DNA of 5,814 nt from Hydrogenothermaceae bacterium (GTDB taxonomy: Bacteria > Aquificota > Aquificia > Aquificales > Hydrogenothermaceae), in NCBI GenBank assembly GCA_026985705.1, contig JALSPY010000006.1, forward strand, positions 1 through 5,814, given 5' to 3'. The notes under the pieces are model-generated. The model saw nothing but the letters and a program-made list of their open reading frames with translations. It had not been told where the DNA came from and searched no databases. Within the stretch, counting starts at the first letter, position 1. Every line of letters starts with the position of its first letter. Shown here one piece after another: positions 1-5,129 of this stretch. The position numbers were made by a program, and so were the translations under genes.

Positions 1-412
1 CAGTTTCACCTACAAGGAAAAAGTCAAGTATTAATCTTTCTGAGCTGGAAGTATTTCCACCGATAACACTAAACTTATAAAAATCTAAAGCCTCTTTTAT
101 TCCCAGATAAACATCCTTTATATACTCTATATCTTCCTTTGAAATAGCTATAGATATATTAGCCCATTTTGGAAAACCACCTGAAGAGACTACATCACTA
201 ACATTTACAGATATAAGTTTCCAGCCTAAATCTCTACCTGATATTTTACTTTTTAAGAAGTGTATATTTTCCACTAAAATATCATTCGTAAATAATAACT
301 TTTTATCTCTACAGTTTACAACTGCACAGTCATCGCCGAAACCAACTAAGACATCTTTATCTTTAATCTCCAATGTTTTAACAAGCTCATCTATAAACTT
401 AAACTCGTTCAC
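1..412 (-). CDS. thiL: Thiamine-monophosphate kinase ThiL, N-terminal 137 residues (runs off left edge)
   Basis: ThiL phosphorylates thiamine monophosphate to thiamine diphosphate with ATP, the last step of cofactor synthesis in the cytoplasm. Translating the minus strand from the GTG at 412-410 gives an uninterrupted frame to the window edge. It shows the family motifs in order: GFGDDCAVV (residues 24-32, metal/ATP site), NDILVENIHF (43-52), WKLISVNVSDVVSSGGFPKW (64-83) and VIGGNTSSSERL (116-127). The Asp of the enterobacterial GGDT motif is Asn120 here; I recall the same GGN in Aquifex aeolicus ThiL, and the fragment otherwise resembles that protein closely. The full family length is a little over 300 residues, so about 40% is present. 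The GTG lies 2 bases after the dnaA stop with no clear Shine-Dalgarno, suggesting translational coupling to dnaA. No other in-frame start nearby fits the usual N-terminus. The family call is firm; the exact start is less so. Confidence 0.93.
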   Translation of the reverse strand, partial: MNEFKFIDELVKTLEIKDKDVLVGFGDDCAVVNCRDKKLLFTNDILVENIHFLKSKISGRDLGWKLISVNVSDVVSSGGFPKWANISIAISKEDIEYIKDVYLGIKEALDFYKFSVIGGNTSSSERLILDFFLVGET

Positions 413-414
413 AT

Positions 415-1737
415 TTATAAACTCATTATTTTTTCTTTTAGAAATTCAACAGTTAACTTAAACTTTCTGTCCTTTTCCATAGTTTTTTCAACCTTTTCTA
501 TTGCATTTAAAACTGTCGTATGATGTTTTCTTTTGAATGCTTTTGAAATATCTGTTAAAGATTTGTCCGTTAAATATCTAGATAGATACATAGCAATCTG
601 TCTAGCCATACGAACATGTTTTTTTCTAGACTTTCCTAAAAGTTCATTTAGATTTACAGAAAAGTAAGAGGCAACTTCCTTCTGTATTTTTTCAATAGAC
701 AACTCTTCAACATTTTTTAACTCTAAAATATCTTTCAAAACCTCTCTAGCTAACTCCAATGTGATAGGTTTTCCTAATATCTCACTGTAAGCTTTAAGTC
801 TGAATAGTGAGCTTTCCAACTCCCTTACATTTGTATTTATAGTTTTTGCAATTAGAAGTTTCACATCGTAAGGGATATTTAATCCTTTTTCTTTAGCTTT
901 TTTAGAAATTATACTTAACTTTGTTGTTAAATCTGGAGCTTGAACCTCCACAACAAGTCCTGATGAAAATCTACTTCTAAGTCTTTCTTGAATACCTTTT
1001 AAACTTTTAGGTGGGCTGTCTGAAGATAAAATTACCTGTTTTCCTATCAGATATAAAGCATTAAATATATGATATAGCTCTATCTGTGTTCTCTCCTTTC
1101 CTTCCAAAAACTGGACATCATCAATTAAAAGTAAATCAACATTTTTATACCTCTTTCTAAACTCTAGAATATTTCCCTTTTGCATAAAGTAGATTAACTC
1201 AGACATAAAAGTGTCAGCTGTAGTGTAGATAATGTTAGCATTTGGATTTTTAGATAAAACATAATTTGCAGTAGCGTGTAAAAGATGAGTTTTTCCTAAA
1301 CCTATCCCACCATATATAAATAAAGGGTTGTAAATTTTACCTAAATTTTCTGCTACCGACATACAGGAAGCATAGGCAACTTTATTACAACTACCAACTA
1401 TAAAGTTTGAGAATTTAAACTTTGGATTTATATTTGTTAACACATAAGGTTTTTTTTCTATATTCTCATCAACTTCCTTTTCTTTTATCTCTTCCTCTTT
1501 CTCTTCATTAGAAACTATAAATAAAATATCCGTTTTTTCACCTAACAGCAGATTTGCACTTTTTCTTATATGCTCTTCAAAGTTTGTTTTTAACCAATCT
1601 CTGTATAGAGGATCCGGGGTAGATATATACAACTTCCCATCTTTAAACTCTGCCTTTTTTACACCACTTAACAGGTGTAACTTATTACTATCTAGTTTAT
1701 CAGCCATCACAGATAATAAGTTATTCCATAAATTCAA
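415..1737 (-). CDS. dnaA: Chromosomal replication initiator protein DnaA
   Basis: DnaA binds DnaA boxes, oligomerises with ATP and melts the origin; it often represses its own gene. All four domains are visible in the 440 residues. Domain I covers about 1-78 (LWNNLLSVMADKL start). A short acidic linker lies at about 79-97. The AAA+ core has Walker A GGIGLGKT (143-150), Walker B LLLIDD (202-207), the box VII arginine in RLRSRF (R256) and sensor II NVRELE (R305). Domain IV spans about 345-440, with the signature FKRKHHTTV at 401-409. The start is TTG at 1737-1735: it has a GGGGG Shine-Dalgarno at 1749-1745 (minus strand) and keeps the conserved domain I N-terminus, whereas the ATG at residue 11 would cut into it. 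Oddities are His405 where the family has Asp (GRDHTTV), and thiL rather than dnaN downstream. The size is normal and the frame is intact. Confidence 0.98.
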   Translation of the reverse strand: MNLWNNLLSVMADKLDSNKLHLLSGVKKAEFKDGKLYISTPDPLYRDWLKTNFEEHIRKSANLLLGEKTDILFIVSNEEKEEEIKEKEVDENIEKKPYVLTNINPKFKFSNFIVGSCNKVAYASCMSVAENLGKIYNPLFIYGGIGLGKTHLLHATANYVLSKNPNANIIYTTADTFMSELIYFMQKGNILEFRKRYKNVDLLLIDDVQFLEGKERTQIELYHIFNALYLIGKQVILSSDSPPKSLKGIQERLRSRFSSGLVVEVQAPDLTTKLSIISKKAKEKGLNIPYDVKLLIAKTINTNVRELESSLFRLKAYSEILGKPITLELAREVLKDILELKNVEELSIEKIQKEVASYFSVNLNELLGKSRKKHVRMARQIAMYLSRYLTDKSLTDISKAFKRKHHTTVLNAIEKVEKTMEKDRKFKLTVEFLKEKIMSL

Positions 1738-1744
1738 AATATAT

Positions 1745-1749
1745 CCCCC
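1745..1749 (-). promoter_or_regulatory. Shine-Dalgarno supporting the dnaA TTG start
   Basis: On the minus strand a GGGGGA run ends 7 bases upstream of the TTG at 1737-1735. It is the only purine-rich stretch near the start, and it supports this TTG over the downstream ATG at codon 11. It is an all-G variant of the usual GGAGG. Confidence 0.6.
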
Positions 1750-1781
1750 GTCATAAGAGAAATGATTAAAGATTTATTCTA

Positions 1782-1787
1782 ATTATA
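1782..1787 (-). promoter_or_regulatory. Possible -10 element of the dnaA promoter
   Basis: The minus strand reads TATAAT at 1787-1782, a perfect sigma-70 -10 hexamer about 45 bases upstream of the dnaA TTG. That would give a leader of roughly 40 bases. No good -35 hexamer is found 16-18 bases upstream; the sequence there is C- and T-rich. In such AT-rich DNA a lone TATAAT is weak evidence. Confidence 0.35.
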
Positions 1788-1867
1788 ACGAAAATTTAAA
1801 AGGGGGTATTATTTTTAAAAACTTTCTCTAATTTATACATATCTTTATCATAGAAATTTTAAGGAAA

Positions 1868-1888
1868 TTTGACAATAATTTACTAAAG
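1868..1888 (+). promoter_or_regulatory. Candidate HspR operator (HAIR-like), degenerate
   Basis: TTTGACA-N7-ACTAAAG matches the actinobacterial HspR site CTTGAGT-N7-ACTCAAG at 10 of 14 half-site positions (4/7 left, 6/7 right), with the exact 7-base spacer. It overlaps the -35 and spacer of the dnaJ promoter, where a repressor would be expected to act. The two halves are poorly symmetric with each other, and part of the left-half match is simply the -35 hexamer, so this is tentative. Confidence 0.3.
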
Positions 1889-1897
1889 TAATATATT
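1869..1897 (+). promoter_or_regulatory. Sigma-70-type promoter of the dnaJ-hspR-yjbQ-aguB operon
   Basis: A perfect -35 TTGACA (1869-1874) is separated by exactly 17 bases from TATATT (1892-1897), one mismatch from the -10 consensus. Transcription would start near 1904 and leave a leader of about 40 bases before the dnaJ ATG. It is the best promoter match I found in the window and is correctly placed in the divergent intergenic region. It looks like a housekeeping promoter rather than a sigma-32 type, which fits control by a repressor such as HspR. Confidence 0.7.
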
Positions 1898-1943
1898 AAA
1901 TTTTACTAAAAATCATTACTAACTAACTCTAAAGAGGGAAAAA

Positions 1944-3083
1944 ATGCCATCAAAGAAAGATTACTATGAGATACTTGGTGTTAGTAGAAATGCTTCACAA
2001 GAAGAAATAAAGAGGGCATATAGAAGATTAGCAAGAAAATATCATCCGGACTTAAATCCGGGAAATAAGGAAGCTGAGGAAAAATTTAAAGAGATAAGTG
2101 AAGCTTATCAAGTTTTGTCTGACCCAGAAAAAAGAAAACTTTATGATAGATTTGGACATTCAGCTTTTGGTGGTGGGGGAACTGAAAACACAGACTTCAG
2201 TGGCTTTGGAGGATTTGGAAGAGGAGGTTTTGGATTTAATATAGATGATATTCTTAGAGATTTATTCGAGTTTAAAGATATATTTGGAGAAGCAAGAAGA
2301 GAAGAAAGAAAACAGAAAAAGTATAGAGCTGAAAGGGGAGAAGATATATATCAGACAATATCAATATCTTTGGAAGATGCTTATAAAGGGACAACCTTAA
2401 CTGTAGAAGTCCCCAGATATGTAATATGTGATAGATGTGCGGGAACAGGTATAAAACCAGGTAGCACACCTAAAACATGCCCTCAATGTCATGGAACAGG
2501 TCAGATAACATACAGTCAAGGCTTTATTCATGTATCACAGATATGTCCAAGATGTAATGGAACAGGTGTTATAAGTGAGCCTTGTGATAAGTGTAATGGT
2601 AGAGGATTAGTTTTAAAAACTGAAAGTGTAAAAATAAGAATACCTCCCGGTGTGGATAACGGAACAAAATTAAGAATTCCCGGCAAAGGACATAGTGGAA
2701 GATTTGGAGGAGCAACAGGAGATTTATGGATAATTGTAAATATTAAACCTCACCACTTATATGAAAGAAAGGGAGATAATCTCTACATAAAGGCTAAAAT
2801 AACTGTTGCTGAGGCTATTAAAGGAACAAAAATAAAAGTTCCTCTTCTAGATGGTAGAGAAGAAGAAATTACTGTAAAACCGGGGACACAGAGTGGTGAA
2901 ACAATAAGAGTTTACGGAAAAGGAATGCCAAAATTAAAATCAAATGGATACGGTGATTTGGTAGTTGTAATTGATGTGAAAATACCTTCTATTTATGAGC
3001 TTTCTAAAAAAGGACAAAAAGCAGTTGAAGAGCTTTCTAAGGAGCTTAATATTTTTAACAGATTTGAAAAACCAAGTAAATAA
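1944..3083 (+). CDS. dnaJ: Chaperone protein DnaJ (Hsp40, type I)
   Basis: DnaJ delivers unfolded clients to DnaK and stimulates its ATPase in the cytoplasm. The 379 residues have the full type I layout. The J domain is at about 6-71 with HPD at 34-36. A Gly/Phe-rich stretch follows at about 75-98, with a short DIL-type segment after it (DDILRDLF, 101-108). The zinc-binding region has four CxxCxGxG repeats: CDRCAGTG (162-169), CPQCHGTG (179-186), CPRCNGTG (201-208) and CDKCNGRG (214-221). The client-binding beta domains and the dimerisation end follow. All eight zinc cysteines are present and the length is typical. The ATG is preceded by AGAGGG at 1933-1938 and by a strong promoter. It is the first gene of a four-gene operon; the next gene, hspR, begins 24 bases later. 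Neither dnaK nor grpE is nearby. Confidence 0.98.
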   Translation: MPSKKDYYEILGVSRNASQEEIKRAYRRLARKYHPDLNPGNKEAEEKFKEISEAYQVLSDPEKRKLYDRFGHSAFGGGGTENTDFSGFGGFGRGGFGFNIDDILRDLFEFKDIFGEARREERKQKKYRAERGEDIYQTISISLEDAYKGTTLTVEVPRYVICDRCAGTGIKPGSTPKTCPQCHGTGQITYSQGFIHVSQICPRCNGTGVISEPCDKCNGRGLVLKTESVKIRIPPGVDNGTKLRIPGKGHSGRFGGATGDLWIIVNIKPHHLYERKGDNLYIKAKITVAEAIKGTKIKVPLLDGREEEITVKPGTQSGETIRVYGKGMPKLKSNGYGDLVVVIDVKIPSIYELSKKGQKAVEELSKELNIFNRFEKPSK

Positions 3084-3107
3084 AATCTAAAGGAAGGGGT
3101 AAATGTT

Positions 3108-3545
3108 ATGAAAGGGGATAGAAAGAAAAACAAAAAAGAGCCTTTGTATATGATTGGAGCAGTTTCAAGAATGTTTAATATTCATCCTCAAACATTAAGA
3201 CTTTACGAAAGGGAAGGATTACTAACTCCTTCAAGAACTGAAGGAAAAACCAGACTATACTCTCAGGAGGATATAGAAAAACTTGAGTTTATTCTCTTCT
3301 TAACTAGGGAGTTAGGAATAAATCTTGCTGGTGTAGATGCAATTCTCAGAATGAAAGAACAGATGGAGCAGATGCAAAAACAGATAGAGTACCTTTTAGA
3401 GTTTATTAGAGAGGAATTAATGAGAAAGTATGCAGGAAGTCCTGAGGAGCAAAAGAATGCTTTAATGAGAATACCTAAAGTTGAAATAATAAAATTAGAA
3501 GAATATATATATACAAATTATAAAAAAGATAATAACGGAGAGTAA
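3108..3545 (+). CDS. hspR: MerR-family heat-shock repressor HspR
   Basis: HspR is a repressor that binds inverted repeats upstream of chaperone genes; in actinobacteria DnaK acts as its co-repressor. The 145-residue protein has an N-terminal MerR-type winged helix-turn-helix (about residues 12-80). Its text is characteristic of HspR: HPQTLRLYEREGLLTPSR, then a GKTRLYSQEDIEKL wing/helix segment and LTRELGINLAGVDAIL. A coiled-coil-like, Glu/Gln/Met-rich helix follows (about 95-118) and would mediate dimerisation. The Tyr in LRLYEREGL and the NLAG motif separate it from metal-sensing MerR proteins; I see no effector cysteine cluster. The start ATG has AGGAAGGGG at 3091-3099, 8 bases upstream; an ATG at 3103 stops after two codons. 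Its place directly behind dnaJ strongly supports the call. It probably regulates this operon. Confidence 0.93.
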   Translation: MKGDRKKNKKEPLYMIGAVSRMFNIHPQTLRLYEREGLLTPSRTEGKTRLYSQEDIEKLEFILFLTRELGINLAGVDAILRMKEQMEQMQKQIEYLLEFIREELMRKYAGSPEEQKNALMRIPKVEIIKLEEYIYTNYKKDNNGE

Positions 3546-3547
3546 AA

Positions 3548-3946
3548 ATGCTTCACTACTTAGAAGTTATTACACAGAAAAGAACACATTTTGAGGATAT
3601 TACAGAGGCAGTAAAAGAGATAGTAAAAGAAGAAGGAGTTAAAGACGGCATTTGTTATATATATGTTCCCCATACAACAGCAGGAGTTTTCATTAATGAA
3701 AATGCAGACCCAGATGTTAAATGGGATATAGAGAAAACATTAGAGGAATTGGTTCCGTGGATTAATGATTATAAGCATGTTGAAGGTAATGCGGCAGCAC
3801 ATATTAAATCTGTCTTAACAGGAAACTCTGTATTTATACCGATAAAGAATGGAAAACTTTTACTTGGAACTTGGCAGGGAATATTTTTTGCAGAGTTTGA
3901 TGGTCCTAGAGATAGAAAAGTTATTATAAAAATAATGGAAGGTTAG
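3548..3946 (+). CDS. yjbQ: YjbQ/UPF0047 family protein (putative secondary thiamine-phosphate synthase)
   Basis: This 132-residue protein covers the whole UPF0047 domain. The visible family motifs are VPHTTAGVFINENADPDV (40-57), HVEGNAAAHIKSVLTG (77-92) and LLGTWQGIFFAEFDGPR (105-121). His42, His77 and His85 are the likely metal- or phosphate-contacting residues by analogy with family structures. Members are named secondary thiamine-phosphate synthase because some can complement thiE mutants at low activity; the true physiological role of the family is unsettled, so the product name should be read as provisional. The ATG lies 2 bases after the hspR stop, with GGAG at 3537-3540 inside the end of hspR, so the two are almost certainly co-translated. 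Length and motifs are normal. The family call is firm; the function is weak. Confidence 0.93.
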   Translation: MLHYLEVITQKRTHFEDITEAVKEIVKEEGVKDGICYIYVPHTTAGVFINENADPDVKWDIEKTLEELVPWINDYKHVEGNAAAHIKSVLTGNSVFIPIKNGKLLLGTWQGIFFAEFDGPRDRKVIIKIMEG

Positions 3947-3952
3947 TAAAGT

Positions 3953-4837
3953 TTGAAGGTAAAAATAGCCCAAATACAACATAGCTGTTCTAAAGATATA
4001 GATGAAAACCATAAAAAGGTTTTAGAGTTTATTGAGGAAGCTGGAAGTAAAGGAGCTAATATAGTATGCACACAGGAGCTTTATAAAACCCAGTACTTCT
4101 GTCAAGTTGAAGACTGGGATAATTTTAAATATGCAGAAGTAATAGATGAAAATAATCAAACTATAAAGGATTTATCTAAATTAGCTGAGAAATATCAGTT
4201 AATAATAATTGCCAGTTTATTTGAAAGAAGAGCAAAGGGAATTTATCATAACACAGCAGTTGTGATAGATACACATGGAAAACTAATCGGAAAATATAGA
4301 AAGATGCATATACCAGATGACCCACATTTTTATGAGAAATTTTACTTTACAGAGGGAGATTTAGGCTATCAGGTTTTCAAAACAAAATATGGAAATATAG
4401 GTGTTTTAATATGCTGGGACCAATGGTTTCCTGAAGCGGCAAGACTTACAGCCTTAAAGGGAGCTGATATGATTTTCTATCCTACGGCTATAGGTTGGCT
4501 ACCTGAGGAGAAAGAAGAGTTTGGAAAAAGTCAGTATAACGCTTGGGAAACTGTTCAGAGGGGGCATTCAGTAGCAAATGGTTGTTTTGTTATAACAACA
4601 AACAGAGTTGGTTTTGAAAACACTCCTGATGGAAATGGTGGTATAGAGTTTTGGGGACAAAGTTTTATAACAAATACATACGGAGAAATCTTAAATAAAG
4701 CTTCTGTAAATAGAGAGGAAATCCTTTTAACTGAAGTTGATTTAAGGGAGATTGAGGAAACTAGGAAAGTTTGGCCATTCTTCAGAGATAGAAGAGTTTG
4801 CTCCTACAACGATTTAACAAAAAAATGGTTAGATTGA
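3953..4837 (+). CDS. aguB: N-carbamoylputrescine amidase AguB (nitrilase superfamily)
   Basis: AguB hydrolyses N-carbamoylputrescine to putrescine, CO2 and ammonia, the last step of the agmatine route to polyamines in the cytoplasm. The 294 residues form one carbon-nitrogen hydrolase domain with the Glu-Lys-Cys triad visible: Glu42 in CTQELYKTQYFC, Lys117 in KYRKMHIPDDPHFYEKFYF and Cys154 in GVLICWDQWFPEAARL. The segments QYFCQVED, HIPDDP..YEKFYFTEGD and ICWDQWFPE are typical of AguB rather than of beta-ureidopropionase or omega-amidase. The start is TTG at 3953-3955, with GGAAGG at 3937-3942 ten bases upstream, giving the expected MKVKIAQIQ first strand. It follows yjbQ after 6 bases and ends the operon. 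No agmatine deiminase (aguA) is in the window; it would be needed for this route. Confidence 0.93.
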   Translation: MKVKIAQIQHSCSKDIDENHKKVLEFIEEAGSKGANIVCTQELYKTQYFCQVEDWDNFKYAEVIDENNQTIKDLSKLAEKYQLIIIASLFERRAKGIYHNTAVVIDTHGKLIGKYRKMHIPDDPHFYEKFYFTEGDLGYQVFKTKYGNIGVLICWDQWFPEAARLTALKGADMIFYPTAIGWLPEEKEEFGKSQYNAWETVQRGHSVANGCFVITTNRVGFENTPDGNGGIEFWGQSFITNTYGEILNKASVNREEILLTEVDLREIEETRKVWPFFRDRRVCSYNDLTKKWLD

Positions 4838-4905
4838 TATTTAAAAATAAACTCTAAAAACGCTAATTTTTCAAATGATATAGTTCGTAAATTCTAGAAA
4901 TTCTC

Positions 4906-4990
4906 TGTATAAGTTCAGAAAGAAGGTGGACACATACCTCCTTTTTTTATCTCTTTCGGTAGGTGTCCACTTCTTTTCTGAACTTATACA
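4906..4990 (+). repeat. Long inverted repeat (33-bp arms, 19-base loop); hairpin, possibly terminator or MITE-like remnant
   Basis: The left arm 4906-4938 begins TGTATAAGTTCAGAAA and ends GGTGGACACATACC. It pairs gaplessly with the right arm 4958-4990 (GGTAGGTGTCCAC...CTGAACTTATACA). Of 33 positions, 29 are Watson-Crick, 2 are G-U when read as plus-strand RNA, and 2 are mismatches (4923/4973 and 4934/4962). The centre is at 4948. The inner GC-rich part followed by TTCTTTT looks like a terminator, but the outer AT arms make the stem far longer than intrinsic terminators need. No coding capacity and no obvious flanking target duplication were seen. Confidence 0.9.
4918..4948 (+). terminator. 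Probable rho-independent terminator of the dnaJ-aguB operon
   Basis: GGTGG (4925-4929), a 7-base loop ACACATA and CCTCC (4937-4941) form a short hairpin with one T-T mismatch, followed directly by seven T (4942-4948). The upstream A-rich bases can pair with the T run. This short fold competes with the 33-bp hairpin, because both use 4925-4938. The larger hairpin, whose GC-rich core (4926-4938 with 4958-4970) is followed by TTCTTTT, could also terminate. Some terminator function here is likely; which fold acts is unknown. Confidence 0.55.
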
Positions 4991-5089
4991 TATAGAATAA
5001 ATGATAAAATAAGAAAGTTTTATGTTTAATAATATGTAAAAATTTTACTGGTTTTGAAAATCAATCTAAAAAAGTCATTGAATTAATTT

Positions 5090-5095
5090 TATAAT
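5090..5095 (+). promoter_or_regulatory. Possible -10 element upstream of coaD
   Basis: TATAAT at 5090-5095 lies about 35 bases before the coaD TTG. It sits inside a short inverted repeat, ATTTTA-N5-TAAAAT (5086-5102). There is no good -35 at the correct distance, as TTGAAA at 5054-5059 is about 30 bases away. The AT richness makes chance matches common. Confidence 0.3.
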
Positions 5096-5129
5096 TTAAA
5101 ATATCAAACTTAGTTGAGGTCTCATTTAA

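Larger units (their letters stand above)
4838..5129. other. Intergenic region between aguB and coaD (no gene seen)
   Basis: This 292-base, very AT-rich stretch has no convincing open frame with a ribosome-binding site. It holds the long inverted repeat (4906-4990) about 70 bases after aguB, then about 140 bases of AT-rich sequence with a possible coaD promoter near its end. A stop codon in the coaD frame at 5127-5129 directly precedes the coaD start and fixes the right border. Confidence 0.7.

Noticed and set aside
2272..2469. 65-codon open frame on the minus strand
   Set aside because: It lies wholly antisense within dnaJ; its Leu/Tyr-rich translation is the mirror of the Glu/Lys/Asp-rich linker and zinc region. 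I saw no evidence that it is a gene in its own right.
3283..3312. CTTGAGT inside hspR, identical to a HAIR half-site
   Set aside because: No ACTCAAG half follows at 7 bases, and the site is inside the coding sequence (KLEFI codons), so it is most likely chance.
3500..3520. TATATATATA run near the end of hspR
   Set aside because: It simply encodes the EEYIYTNY part of HspR; no repeat unit continues and no promoter function is needed for yjbQ, which is translationally coupled.
4889..4903. Palindromic AATTCTAGAAATT just left of the long hairpin
   Set aside because: Short and AT-rich, with no matching copy on the right side of the hairpin, so it is not supported as a target-site duplication or attachment site.
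5086..5102. ATTTTA-N5-TAAAAT inverted repeat over the possible coaD -10
   Set aside because: It is entirely A/T in a region that is nearly all A/T, so the symmetry is expected by chance; not raised as an operator.
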